Of a stretch of 64,000 bases of DNA, positions 16,313 through 25,514 are shown piece by piece (the stretch's first letter is position 1; every line of letters begins with the position of its first letter). Under the pieces are notes generated by a model. The model searched no databases and had not been told where the DNA came from. It worked only from the letters and a program-made list of their open reading frames with translations. Location of the stretch: the NCBI GenBank assembly GCA_016932435.1, contig JAFGCW010000078.1:1-64000 (forward strand), read 5' to 3'. The translations under genes and the position numbers were made by a program. Origin of the DNA: Dehalococcoidales bacterium (GTDB taxonomy: Bacteria; Chloroflexota; Dehalococcoidia; Dehalococcoidales; UBA2162).

Positions 16313-16726
16313 ATGGATAAAAAAGAAATTCTGGCTTTTATTACGAAAAACCCGGTAGCCTTTATGGCTACTATAGATGGTGACAAACCACACGTACGGG
16401 CTATGGGTACCTACCGGGCCGATGAAAACGGGATAATCTTCTCAATGCAGTCGCCGAAAGACGTATACAAGCAGCTCGTAAAAAATCCCGAAACGGAAAT
16501 ATGCTACTGGGCTGAGGGAACTCAAATAAGAGTCAACGGTCGCATGGAAGAAGTTAGAGACACCAAGTTGAAAGAAGAAATCGTTGAAGCCCGTCCGTTC
16601 TACAAACCGGGTGTCGAAGAACAGGGACTGGATTATGCAGGTGTTTTCATACTGAAAAACGGAAAAGCCTACGTAGTCGATATGGGTGCTACCCCCGGTT
16701 CACCCAAAACTTACGTTGATCTATAA
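16313..16726 (+). CDS. Pyridoxamine 5'-phosphate oxidase-like flavin protein
   Basis: A split-barrel of 137 residues starting ILAFITKNPVAFMATIDGDKPHVRAMGTYRADENGIIF, the standard PNPOx-like opening with a His for FMN binding. The middle contains QLVKNPETEICYWAEG and the end TYVDL. Relatives bind FMN, F420 or heme and reduce varied substrates. ATG 16313 is preceded by GGAGGAG. It is a single gene, followed by a strong terminator. Confidence 0.85.
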   Translation: MDKKEILAFITKNPVAFMATIDGDKPHVRAMGTYRADENGIIFSMQSPKDVYKQLVKNPETEICYWAEGTQIRVNGRMEEVRDTKLKEEIVEARPFYKPGVEEQGLDYAGVFILKNGKAYVVDMGATPGSPKTYVDL

Positions 16727-16753
16727 TACAGCATCACATTACTGAATTACTTT

Positions 16754-16803
16754 AAGCGTGGTGTGTTCGTTGTTTACATGATGAAAGCACCACGCTTTTT
16801 TTA
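16754..16803 (+). terminator. Intrinsic terminator
   Basis: AAGCGTGGTG (16754-16763) pairs with CACCACGCTT (16788-16797), followed by a run of T's. It ends the PNPOx-like transcript. Confidence 0.85.
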
Positions 16804-16833
16804 CGTAAATATTCGGAATGGGAAGGTTTTATT

Positions 16834-18288
16834 ATGAATAGGATTAAGATAGATCTTGATCGTAGTCTTGGAGATATCAATCCCCACATTTTCGGAGGTT
16901 TCGCCGAACTACTGGGACATGTAATCTACGGCGGAATCTTTGATCCAGAGTCGCCACTGGCCGATGAGGATGGTCTCCGCAGCGACGTTAAAGAAGCGCT
17001 TGATAGACTGAATTATTCAATCGTACGCTTTCCCGGTGGAAATTTCGTCTCCGGGTACAGGTGGATAGACGGAATTGGTCCTGGTTCAGAAAGACCTGCC
17101 CGGCATGACCTGGCCTGGAATAACCTTGAACCGAATCTTTTCGGAACCGACGAATTTATCCGGTTCTGCCGGAAAATGAATATAGAACCTTACCTCTGCG
17201 TGAACTGCGGTGACGGTGATATGCGGGAAGCTGCCGACTGGGTGGAGTACTGCAACGGCACACTCGATACCGCTCTTGTGAAACTTCGCCGGAAAAACGG
17301 ATTCGAGGAACCTCACAAGGTGAAATACTGGGGTATCGGAAATGAGGTAGACGGTCCATGGCAGATCGGGCAAAAGACCGCCTGTGAATACGCCCGTGCC
17401 TTTACCGAGTTCGGCAAGGTGATGAAATGGACTGATCCCGATATCAAGCTGATCGCCGCGGCGAACTGTATCTGGGGGCACAAAACCGTAGAACACCTCG
17501 ACTGGGTGGAACGGGGACAGCTTATCCTGGAACACGCCGGCAACCTGGTGGATTACATGGCACTTCACTGGTACGTAGGTAATGAAGCCGATGATTATTA
17601 CGGGTTTATGGCAGTCTCTGAACTCTACGAAGAACGCCTGAGTGCTTACGAAGGCTTGATCAAGGCAATGTGTCTTGAAAGAAATATCCGACGGCAGATC
17701 CCGATCACGGTCGACGAATGGGGTATCAGGCCACACAGGTTCTACTCGATGGAAGACGCACTCGTAACCGCGATGAACCTGAACGCCTTTATTCGTCACT
17801 CTAATACCGTCAAGATGGCTAACCTGACTATGCTGATTACGCCGATGCATATCACTCCAGACAGCGTAATACTTCAGACAGTTTTCTACCCGTTCGAATT
17901 GTACCGGAAAACCTGCGGTCGGAAAGCTCTGGATATATATTGGGAAAGTGAGACCTTCAGTGCTACCTGCGAGGAACACGTATACTCCGGTGTCAGGTAT
18001 CTCGATGTTACCGCCACGCTTGACGATTCAGGAAAGAAGCTGGTTGTCTATGCGGTAAACCGTAACAATAAAGACTTCCTGGAGACGACCATCTCACTTG
18101 CTGATGGTCAGTTTTCAGGAAAGATCACTGCATCGGTGATCAACGGAGCCGATATAAAAACGGAAAATACTGTTGAAAATCCCCATCAGGTTGAAGTAAC
18201 CGAGACAAAGCTGGAAGCATCCGGAAAATCCTTCACGTACTCCTTTGAACCGCACTCGGTAACGGTCCTGGAATGTGAAGTGGGATAA
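16834..18288 (+). CDS. Alpha-L-arabinofuranosidase, GH51
   Basis: The 484-residue TIM barrel plus beta-sandwich matches family GH51. The N-terminus DINPHIFGGFAELLGHVIYGGI, the VRFPGGNFVSGYRW strand and the acid/base motif GIGNEVDGPWQIG (catalytic Glu near residue 171) are clear. The nucleophile is in ITVDEWGI (about residue 294). It removes terminal arabinofuranose from plant or algal polysaccharides. No signal peptide is seen, so it acts in the cytoplasm on imported oligosaccharides. No sugar transporter is adjacent. Confidence 0.9.
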   Translation: MNRIKIDLDRSLGDINPHIFGGFAELLGHVIYGGIFDPESPLADEDGLRSDVKEALDRLNYSIVRFPGGNFVSGYRWIDGIGPGSERPARHDLAWNNLEPNLFGTDEFIRFCRKMNIEPYLCVNCGDGDMREAADWVEYCNGTLDTALVKLRRKNGFEEPHKVKYWGIGNEVDGPWQIGQKTACEYARAFTEFGKVMKWTDPDIKLIAAANCIWGHKTVEHLDWVERGQLILEHAGNLVDYMALHWYVGNEADDYYGFMAVSELYEERLSAYEGLIKAMCLERNIRRQIPITVDEWGIRPHRFYSMEDALVTAMNLNAFIRHSNTVKMANLTMLITPMHITPDSVILQTVFYPFELYRKTCGRKALDIYWESETFSATCEEHVYSGVRYLDVTATLDDSGKKLVVYAVNRNNKDFLETTISLADGQFSGKITASVINGADIKTENTVENPHQVEVTETKLEASGKSFTYSFEPHSVTVLECEVG

Positions 18289-18421
18289 TAAACCAACATT
18301 TCATGCCGTTATTATTGTGCCTGGTGTCTGCCACTGGGACGAAAGTTAGGATAAGAATGAGCATTTCCCGGTCTCCCGGGAAGCTGCAAGTCGGAACTGA
18401 TATAATAGTAAACTGTCAGCT

Positions 18422-19213
18422 ATGGAAACAAACTGGATAGATTTATGGAATAAAGTTGCAGCAGTTACTCCTCATACAACTGAGAGAGAGAAGGTAACCA
18501 GGGGTAAAAAACATTTCCGCAGGGACTCTCCGGTAAGACCGGACCCTTTACTCGATTTCGTCCTTGATGAGTTGACCGGAGAGCAGTCTTTCCTGGATAT
18601 TGGCGCCGGAAACGGCCGCTGGACGATTCCCGTAGCAAAACTCGCCAGGAACGTGACCGCTATCGAGCCTTCGAGATCGATGCTGGAAATGCTCAATGAG
18701 AACATCTCAAAGGCAGAACTCGACAATATACGGATAATGCAGGGCCGCTGGGAAGGAATAAACATTGAACCCCATGATATCGTGTCATGCACTCATGCCA
18801 TTTATGAAACTAAGGATTTCGCCGCTTTCATCCGTAAGATGGAAGGGCATGCCAGGGAAAGATGTTACCTGGTATTACGCTTACCGCCGCATGATGGTGT
18901 TACCGGTGAACTGTTCCGGAAAATACACGGGCATCCGTATGACAGCCCTAATGCTCATCTCGCCTACAATGCTCTTTATTCCATGGGGATATATCCGAAC
19001 GTACTGGTTGAAGAGGAAATGCACAACTGGAGAGATACCACGTTTGAAGAAGCATTTTCAAGGGCGAAACGGCATCTTAACGTCAGTGAAACCGGCGAAT
19101 ACGATGACCTGATACGAGAGACACTGACACAACGCCTGGCACTTCGCGATGGTGTCTATATATGGCCCGACGGGATGCGAGCTGTCCTGTTCTGGTGGTG
19201 CCCCCGGAAATAG
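18422..19213 (+). CDS. Class I SAM-dependent methyltransferase
   Basis: Motif I is FLDIGAGNGRWTIPVAKLA (about residues 59-77), followed by VTAIEPSRSML and the QGRWEGINIEPHDIVSCTHAIY stretch that carries motifs II and post-II. The N-terminal about 40 residues are basic. The substrate is unknown. It is convergent with the NTP transferase-HD gene and eight bases from it. Confidence 0.8.
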   Translation: METNWIDLWNKVAAVTPHTTEREKVTRGKKHFRRDSPVRPDPLLDFVLDELTGEQSFLDIGAGNGRWTIPVAKLARNVTAIEPSRSMLEMLNENISKAELDNIRIMQGRWEGINIEPHDIVSCTHAIYETKDFAAFIRKMEGHARERCYLVLRLPPHDGVTGELFRKIHGHPYDSPNAHLAYNALYSMGIYPNVLVEEEMHNWRDTTFEEAFSRAKRHLNVSETGEYDDLIRETLTQRLALRDGVYIWPDGMRAVLFWWCPRK

Positions 19214-19220
19214 AGAAAAG

Positions 19221-20336
19221 TCAACCGAAGACAAGCCTGTCTGGTGAAAATCCCAGTATGGTTCCTATTTTTTCTTTTACCTTCAAGGCATCATTTTTAT
19301 AGCGTTGGATTTTTTCAAAGACTCCCGGAATAGACCCGTATTTTATCTCCGCCCGGGAATAGCGTTCTTCGACAGATACCGGAGTCTCATCCTGGATATA
19401 TTTATCCGCAAGATAGACAATCATCGCCTCCAGCGAGGGCTGTTCTCCTTCTCTGAAGACATCGGTATGTAGTGATACAACATGCCCTGTTTTCCCGAAA
19501 CCGAAATCGGCCAGCATACGTCCTCCCTCGATATCATGCTCGGAAGAAGTCTTCGCGATATCATGAAGAACAGAAGCCGCTCTGACCAGATCGGTGTCGA
19601 CAGTTTTCCCTCCAGCCTTAACCGCTTCAGACATCACGGCAGCCACTTCAGCAACCTTTCGGCAGTGGCGTCGTACATTATCTGCCGTACCGGCACTATC
19701 CAGCAGCGCTTCACACTCTTTTTCCGAAGGGATCTGCATTCTGTTATATCGGTTGACCACCTGTAAATAGTCATCTCTACTATCGACGTCCATGAGGATA
19801 TTCTCATCCGGTACAGGTACATTTAACTCAAGATCATGATGTGATGCCAGGATGGTATCCAGGCCACCTTCTCCTGACCAGTTAAGGATCTCTGGTATTA
19901 GATAAGAAGGTATTAGTGGCGGATGCCCACGCCGGGAACCGAATACAGGGAATATTACTTTTTCTGGATATACTTCGGCACTTTCCAGGAGACGCCGTAT
20001 AGTCGACTCGCGTACCAGGGGAATATCCACCGGCATAATAAAAAAACTCTGATGATAAGGTTGCAGATGACTGACTCCGGTTTGGATCGAACTCAGCATT
20101 CCCTTTTCGAAGTCGGGATTTTTAATGATTGATATGTTGTAGCTTTTTATTCCGTTAACAAGTTCCTGTTTTCGCCAGCCGGTAACCAGTATCACATCCA
20201 CGTCATTATTCTGGAATACAGAGATGACACTGTCAGCGATAGTCTGGTCGCCTATCGGTAACAGCGGTTTGAATTCTTGCATACGGCTGGAGAAACCGGC
20301 AGCAAGTATTGCTGCCGCGTATTTACCGGATCTCAT
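19221..20336 (-). CDS. MobA-like NTP transferase fused to an HD domain
   Basis: Residues about 1-200 are a nucleotidyltransferase: AAAILAAGFSSRMQEFKPLLPIG is the nucleotide-binding loop, MPVDIPLV binds the metal, and GSRRGHPPLIP is typical of MobA/MocA-like enzymes. Residues about 215-360 are an HD phosphohydrolase-type domain with RRHCRKVAEVA, LVRAASVLHDIAKT and HVVSLHTDV. The same fusion is known near xdhC in anaerobes (DVU_1551 type) and is thought to act in molybdenum-cofactor maturation, probably cytidylation. The HD role is unclear. It overlaps xdhC by 14 bases. Confidence 0.85.
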   Translation of the reverse strand: MRSGKYAAAILAAGFSSRMQEFKPLLPIGDQTIADSVISVFQNNDVDVILVTGWRKQELVNGIKSYNISIIKNPDFEKGMLSSIQTGVSHLQPYHQSFFIMPVDIPLVRESTIRRLLESAEVYPEKVIFPVFGSRRGHPPLIPSYLIPEILNWSGEGGLDTILASHHDLELNVPVPDENILMDVDSRDDYLQVVNRYNRMQIPSEKECEALLDSAGTADNVRRHCRKVAEVAAVMSEAVKAGGKTVDTDLVRAASVLHDIAKTSSEHDIEGGRMLADFGFGKTGHVVSLHTDVFREGEQPSLEAMIVYLADKYIQDETPVSVEERYSRAEIKYGSIPGVFEKIQRYKNDALKVKEKIGTILGFSPDRLVFG

Positions 20337-21393
20337 CAGCTTTCTTTCCCCGCTCGAATATCAGTTCAGCGACGATACTGACAGCGATTTCTTCGGGAGT
20401 TTCTCCTCTGATTGCCAAGCCTATAGGTGAGTGTACCCGTTCAAGTTCCTCAGCAGTGGTTATTCCGGCTGAAATCAGCGCCTTATACACGGAATCGCGT
20501 TTTTTCTTACTGCTTATCATACCGATATATCCGGCATCTGTCCGGATAGCCTGTTCAAGGACTTCACGGTCATACCTGTGTCCCCTGGTAAGGATAATTA
20601 TGAAAGAATCGTTGTCTATATCCAGGCCGTCCATAGCATGATCGTAATCTTTTACAATACTGATTTCTTCAGCATCGGGAAATCGTTCGGCATTGGCGAA
20701 TTCCTCACGGTCGTCGTACACAATCACCTTAAATCCGATCATGGAAGCAATATGTGCCGTGGGCACAGCTACATGCCCTGCTCCAAAACAATGGAGTGTC
20801 TGTACTCTGCGTATCGGATCAATAATAAATTTCCGTTCATCTGCCGTAAGGATTGTCGTCGATGAAATATTGTGTAGTTCAGCCCGAAGATTCATGATAT
20901 CCGAATCTTCAAGCACCTTGTCTCCTGCTGTTCTTCCATCCGAAAAAAGGAGAACGTGTCCCGATATGTTAATTACTTCGCCGGTTTCTGTATAAACGGT
21001 AACGAAGTAGAAATTCTCTCCCTTTGAAATGGAATCAATCATGTTTTCAAATAAACTGATATTCTTATCACCGATCGATAAGTAATCCAGGAGTAAGACC
21101 GTTTTCCCGCCACATATCATATCCTCTGAAGCGGTATCTTCTCCTGATAAATCGAAATCGATGAATTTGGAACGCCCGGTGGTAATAACGGCTACTGATT
21201 CGGAGATTGTCGTAGCTTCCAGCAATCCGCCGCCGACCGTCCCGTAACCTTTCCCGTCCACACCAACCACCATTTTAGTCCCGGTTTCTCTCGGTGTGGA
21301 TCCTTCCATGCTGACTATTGATGCCATCACAACAGGAGAACCTGCGACAAGCTGTTTAAGAATCATCCCGGCAAGATATTTATTATCATTCAT
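20323..21393 (-). CDS. xdhC: XdhC/CoxI family molybdenum-enzyme maturation factor
   Basis: The N-terminal XdhC/CoxI domain has VMASIVSMEGSTPRETG and TVGGGLLEA. The C-terminal Rossmann domain has LHCFGAGHVAVPTAHIA and VIVYDDREEFAN, then SFIIILTRGHRYDREVLEQA. Known members bind molybdenum cofactor and insert it, after sulfuration, into xanthine dehydrogenase-type enzymes. No such enzyme is in this window, so it must serve one elsewhere. It is translationally coupled to the NTP transferase-HD gene and divergent from modA. Confidence 0.9.
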   Translation of the reverse strand: MNDNKYLAGMILKQLVAGSPVVMASIVSMEGSTPRETGTKMVVGVDGKGYGTVGGGLLEATTISESVAVITTGRSKFIDFDLSGEDTASEDMICGGKTVLLLDYLSIGDKNISLFENMIDSISKGENFYFVTVYTETGEVINISGHVLLFSDGRTAGDKVLEDSDIMNLRAELHNISSTTILTADERKFIIDPIRRVQTLHCFGAGHVAVPTAHIASMIGFKVIVYDDREEFANAERFPDAEEISIVKDYDHAMDGLDIDNDSFIIILTRGHRYDREVLEQAIRTDAGYIGMISSKKKRDSVYKALISAGITTAEELERVHSPIGLAIRGETPEEIAVSIVAELIFERGKKADEIR

Positions 21394-21442
21394 CGCACTG
21401 TATCTCCTTTCGGATACAAGTTGTTTGTGCTGGAGTATAACT

Positions 21443-21463
21443 ATTGTTTATAGTGTAAACAAT
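21443..21463. promoter_or_regulatory. Inverted repeat, operator candidate between xdhC and modA
   Basis: ATTGTTTA (21443-21450) and TAAACAAT (21456-21463) are perfect complements separated by TAGTG. The site is 50 bases upstream of xdhC and 105 upstream of modA, well placed to control one or both. It is not the ModE consensus as I know it. Confidence 0.5.
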
Positions 21464-21567
21464 CATCATGACGGAAACAAATAAGGGCTTGTATTCAGAT
21501 CAGTATAACATCACAGAGGTTATTTTCTACAAATAACATAGAGGAGAATCATCACAGGAAAGGAAAA

Positions 21568-22368
21568 GTGGTGTACGCTGTGAAAAAACACCTGTCTGTA
21601 AGCGGGTTATTACTCTTTTCATGCGTAGTAATCCTTGCAAGTATTATCGGATGCTCATCCGGAGGAGAAAAAACCGAATCAATACTTGTCTACTGCGGAG
21701 CCGGTATGAGTAAACCTATGGACGAAATCGGCCGTGTTTTCCTGGAAAAATATAAGGTGGAAGTCAGGTATAACTACGCCGGTTCGAATACATTATTGAA
21801 CCAGATGGAACTCATTAAAGAGGGTGATGCTTATATGCCGGGCGCCACCATGTATATCGATATTGCGGAGGAAAAAGACCTGGTGAACTATACACAGCTT
21901 ATCTGTTATCACATACCGGTGATTACCGTGCCGAAGGGTAATCCTGCAGGAATCACCTGTCTCGAGGACTTGGCGAAACCGGGAGTTAGACTGGTATGGG
22001 GGGATCCTGAAGCAGCTGCAATCGGCAAGACTGGTAAGAAAATCCTGGAAAACAATAATATATATGATAAAGTGTGGGGAAATGTTATAGCTACCCTTCC
22101 GACAATGAACGAGGTAATGATGCAGATATCTCTGGGGCAGGCGGATGCGTCGATAAACTGGTGGGATACGGTGAAAACTGTTGAGGATATCGAGGTAATT
22201 GAAATACCTGAGGAGCAGAATATCATCAGTATCATCCCGATAGGAATAACTACTTTCACTGAAAAAGAGGACATTGCCAGGAACTTCGTTGATTTCTGTG
22301 CTTCCGATGAAGGAAAGAAAATATTCACAAAATATGGTTTCAAAATATATTCAGACCTTGATAATTAG
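21568..22368 (+). CDS. modA: Molybdate/tungstate ABC substrate-binding lipoprotein
   Basis: A GTG start (21568, or 21571/21580) follows AGGAAAGG. The signal ends with SIIGC, a lipobox. The mature domain has ILVYCGAGMSKPMDEIGRVF and VEVRYNYAGSNTLLNQM, the ModA-type oxyanion-binding start, and GQADASINWWDTV in the second lobe. It captures molybdate or tungstate outside the membrane for ModBC. Length is typical. The next genes are a TrmO-like protein, modB and modC, all on the same strand with short gaps. Confidence 0.85.
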   Translation: MVYAVKKHLSVSGLLLFSCVVILASIIGCSSGGEKTESILVYCGAGMSKPMDEIGRVFLEKYKVEVRYNYAGSNTLLNQMELIKEGDAYMPGATMYIDIAEEKDLVNYTQLICYHIPVITVPKGNPAGITCLEDLAKPGVRLVWGDPEAAAIGKTGKKILENNNIYDKVWGNVIATLPTMNEVMMQISLGQADASINWWDTVKTVEDIEVIEIPEEQNIISIIPIGITTFTEKEDIARNFVDFCASDEGKKIFTKYGFKIYSDLDN

Positions 22369-22418
22369 AATTTGAATAAACATGTGAGTAAAGGTAGGAT
22401 TATCAGCGGGAGGAATTA

Positions 22419-22904
22419 ATGTCCGGGATACTTTATCAACCGATAGGAATTATCCATACTTCGTTTAAAGAACAGTCGAAAACACCCATCCAGGGTGTCT
22501 TTTCACCGGACAGTGTCGGCGAAGTTGAATTATATCAACAATATTCTGCCGGGCTAAAAGATATTTCCGGTTTTTCCTATATCATCCTTATCTATCATTT
22601 TCATCTATCCCAGGGATATACGCTTCTAAAGAAACCTTTTCTTGATAACGAGGAAAAGGGGATATTCTCTATCAGGCATTACGACCGCCCAAATCCGATA
22701 GGAATCTCTGTTGTTCGGCTGAACGAAGTAAAGGAAAACAGGCTTACTATTAGCGAAGTTGATATCATTGACGGGACACCTCTGCTTGACATCAAACCAT
22801 ATATTCCGGATTTCGATATTAAAGATCCTGAACAAAATGGTTGGTATGCAGACGCCCCTAACCTGGAAGATTACCTCAACAGAAAGGGAATCCAGCCGCA
22901 ATAA
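22419..22904 (+). CDS. TsaA/TrmO-like methyltransferase
   Basis: About 161 residues with the UPF0066/TsaA fold: YQPIGIIHTSFK, then GLKDISGFSYIILIYHFH, and the conserved RHYDRPNPIGISVVRLNEV, followed by DGTPLLDIKPYIPDFD. E. coli TrmO of this family N6-methylates t6A37 in tRNA-Thr, and stand-alone short forms are often found near molybdenum genes in anaerobes. The position inside the mod operon suggests a metal- or cofactor-related role rather than tRNA modification, which is an inference. Confidence 0.85.
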   Translation: MSGILYQPIGIIHTSFKEQSKTPIQGVFSPDSVGEVELYQQYSAGLKDISGFSYIILIYHFHLSQGYTLLKKPFLDNEEKGIFSIRHYDRPNPIGISVVRLNEVKENRLTISEVDIIDGTPLLDIKPYIPDFDIKDPEQNGWYADAPNLEDYLNRKGIQPQ

Positions 22905-22907
22905 CAG

Positions 22908-23708
22908 ATGTTCACCGGATTAAGAGAGAAAAGTTTCAAACTGGTTTCACTGGTTTTCATACTGATGCTGGCAGCTCTGATCATAGCAGTGCTGATCAGT
23001 ATAGTAACTCATACGTCTGTTGATTCACTTGTCAGCAGTCTTACCTCCGGAGAAATCTGGTTCGCTATCAGGCTCAGCCTGATAACCTCGATTATCTCCA
23101 CGCTCATATGCCTCATTGTCTCTCTTCCCGCAGCCTACGCACTCGCCAGGTTTGAATTCCGGGGTAAAAATCTTCTCAACACCACGTTAAATATCCCGCT
23201 GGCACTTCCACCTCTTGTAGCTGGACTCGGGCTCCTTATACTTTTCGGGACCACCGGCTTCGGAAAAAGTCTGGCCGATATAGGAATCAAATTCGTTTTT
23301 ACACCTGCAGGCATTGTCCTCGCTCAGTTCTTTGTCAATGTACCTTTCACCCTACGTGTTCTCAGGTCGACGTTCATGAATATAAATCCGAGATACGAAT
23401 ATGTCGCTCAAACTCTGGGTTATACGGAAGCTGAATCGTTTCTTAAAGTCACTCTGCCGATGGCGAGAAACGGTATGATGGCTGCTCTGGTAATAACCTG
23501 GTGCCGGGGAATAGGTGAATTCGGAGCAGTACTGATGATTGCCGGTGCTACGAGGTTGCAGACTGAAACACTGTCTATCTCTTTATACCTGAACATGCTG
23601 TGCGGCGATTTATCCATGGCAATAGCCGCCGCTACGATACTAATAGTATTATCTCTGATTATGCTTTACTTTTTTGAAAGACTGAGCGGTTATTCGAGAG
23701 TATTCTGA
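22908..23708 (+). CDS. modB: Molybdate/tungstate ABC permease
   Basis: 266 residues with five to six membrane helices. The cytoplasmic EAA loop is TLGYTEAESFLKVTLPMARNGM with GI/GEFG around residues 201-208, as in ModB/WtpB. It forms the channel for the oxyanion delivered by ModA. The start is three bases after the TrmO-like stop, so translation is coupled. Confidence 0.9.
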   Translation: MFTGLREKSFKLVSLVFILMLAALIIAVLISIVTHTSVDSLVSSLTSGEIWFAIRLSLITSIISTLICLIVSLPAAYALARFEFRGKNLLNTTLNIPLALPPLVAGLGLLILFGTTGFGKSLADIGIKFVFTPAGIVLAQFFVNVPFTLRVLRSTFMNINPRYEYVAQTLGYTEAESFLKVTLPMARNGMMAALVITWCRGIGEFGAVLMIAGATRLQTETLSISLYLNMLCGDLSMAIAAATILIVLSLIMLYFFERLSGYSRVF

Positions 23709-23713
23709 ATAAT

Positions 23714-24757
23714 ATGATTAGAATCGAGAATATAACCAAAAATTTCGGTGACTTCTCACTGAAGGATGTCTCGCTGGACATTGCCGATGGGGAATATATG
23801 GTCATCCTCGGCCCCACAGGTGCAGGAAAGACAATCCTTCTTGAAATAATCGCTGGAATATATCGACCCGAAAAGGGACGAATGTACAGGAATGATGTCG
23901 ATATCACAGATCTGCCGCCCCGAATGAGAAATACCGGAATGGTATACCAGGACTATATGTTGTTCCCGCATCTGTCAGTTAAAAGAAATATCAATTTCGG
24001 ACTGAAGCCGAAGAAACTGGGGGTACGTGAGACAGGATCAAAATTAGATCAACTGGCAGAATTACTGGGGATATCACACCTTCTTGAACGTTATCCGGGG
24101 ACGCTCAGTGGCGGGGAAAAACAACGTGTTGCCATTGCCCGCGCCTTAATCATCGAACCGGAAATACTGCTTCTCGATGAGCCGCTAAGTGCCCTCGACG
24201 ACGAAACAAAGGACAGACTGCAGGATGAATTACGCCGTATACATACCGTTATGCATACCACGATGCTGCATGTAACACACAGTTTTAACGAGGCATTTCT
24301 ACTGGGAAGCCGCATGGCAGTGATGAACAAAGGAGAGATCATACAGGTCGGCGAACCGGAAGACGTATTCCGAAAACCAAACAGCAGGTTTGTCGCTGAA
24401 TTTTTGGGTGTCAGGAACATTTTCAGTGGAATATCTGTAATTGAAGACGAGACCAGTTATATTAACGTAAACGGACTGAGAATAGCATCATCAAACCTGC
24501 GAGAAGGAGACATACAGATATCTATCCGTCCCGAAGACATTCTTATATTTCCCGGCTATATCGAGTCAAGCGCAAAGAATACCTTCCGCGGGAAAATAGA
24601 AGAAATATCGGATACGGGGACAGTCGTTAGAGTTAAAGTAAATGCAGGAATACCCTTCATAGTTGCTATAACCCGGCGTTCGCTGGTAGATATGAGATTA
24701 AGAACCGGAATGGATGTTTTCCTTACCTTCAAGTCTATCGACGTGCACATGTTCTAA
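23714..24757 (+). CDS. modC: Molybdate/tungstate ABC ATP-binding protein
   Basis: Walker A is GPTGAGKTILLE (about residues 34-45), the Q-loop GMVYQDYMLFPHLSV, signature LSGGEKQRVA and Walker B LLLDEPLSALDD are all intact. A C-terminal regulatory segment of about 110 residues begins at ISVIEDE; it resembles the TOBE domain of ModC/WtpC. It powers the ModB permease. It starts five bases after modB. Confidence 0.9.
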   Translation: MIRIENITKNFGDFSLKDVSLDIADGEYMVILGPTGAGKTILLEIIAGIYRPEKGRMYRNDVDITDLPPRMRNTGMVYQDYMLFPHLSVKRNINFGLKPKKLGVRETGSKLDQLAELLGISHLLERYPGTLSGGEKQRVAIARALIIEPEILLLDEPLSALDDETKDRLQDELRRIHTVMHTTMLHVTHSFNEAFLLGSRMAVMNKGEIIQVGEPEDVFRKPNSRFVAEFLGVRNIFSGISVIEDETSYINVNGLRIASSNLREGDIQISIRPEDILIFPGYIESSAKNTFRGKIEEISDTGTVVRVKVNAGIPFIVAITRRSLVDMRLRTGMDVFLTFKSIDVHMF

Positions 24758-24852
24758 CGAAGAACGAACCGTTAATCAGCAATACGTCTCAATTCATCAT
24801 CGATGATACCAGATATGCAGGGCATTGGTGATTCTGGTAGTATAGATACGCA

Positions 24853-25452
24853 ATGAGCACAATTTGCGGTTTAGGTATCGATGAGTACTGTGAAAAGGTA
24901 AAAGAGTTTCACGGAGGAAATCTTGCTCCCGGATTAATAATAGGCGGCTTTATGGTAGACCTTGCCTGCCGTAATATGCCGGAAAACACACTCTATGAAG
25001 TGATATGCGAAACAGCAGGATGTATTCCGGATGCCGTTCAACTGCTGACTCCCTGCACCGCTGGAAATCAATGGATGCACGTTATGGATGTCGGTCGTTA
25101 TGCTATGTCATTCTATGACAAATACACCGGAGATGGAGTGAGGGTACACCTTAATACTACCAAACTGAAAAAATGGCCGGCAATAAATGAATGGTTCTTT
25201 AAGCTAAAACCGAAAAATGAACAGGACACGCAGGAAATACTCAAACAGTCAAAAGAAGCCGGTATCGGTATACTGGATATTGAAAAAATAAAAATATCAC
25301 CTGAATTCCTGGGCAGGAAGAAAAAGAAATCTGTTGAGATATGTCCGATATGCAATGAAGCATTTCCTTCAGATGAAGGGACACTATGTCCTGCCTGCAG
25401 AGATGGTTGCCTGCCCTATATCACTGAAACCGAACAAATGCGTACAGCATAA
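24853..25452 (+). CDS. fmdE: FmdE family protein with C-terminal zinc ribbon
   Basis: The N-terminal FmdE domain has EFHGGNLAPGLIIGGFMVDLA, ETAGCIPDAVQ and LTPCTAGNQWM, with conserved His and Cys. The C-terminus (about residues 160-190) has CPICNEAF and CPAC, a zinc-ribbon pair. FmdE co-purifies with tungsten/molybdenum formylmethanofuran dehydrogenase in methanogens, but stand-alone bacterial homologues near Mo genes have unknown roles, possibly in cofactor handling. No Fmd subunits are visible. It is 95 bases after modC. Confidence 0.85.
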   Translation: MSTICGLGIDEYCEKVKEFHGGNLAPGLIIGGFMVDLACRNMPENTLYEVICETAGCIPDAVQLLTPCTAGNQWMHVMDVGRYAMSFYDKYTGDGVRVHLNTTKLKKWPAINEWFFKLKPKNEQDTQEILKQSKEAGIGILDIEKIKISPEFLGRKKKKSVEICPICNEAFPSDEGTLCPACRDGCLPYITETEQMRTA

Positions 25453-25514
25453 ATATAAATCAGGTAGAGATCGTCTTCAGGTTAATGCAGAAACAAACCT
25501 GGTTCATTCGGTGT

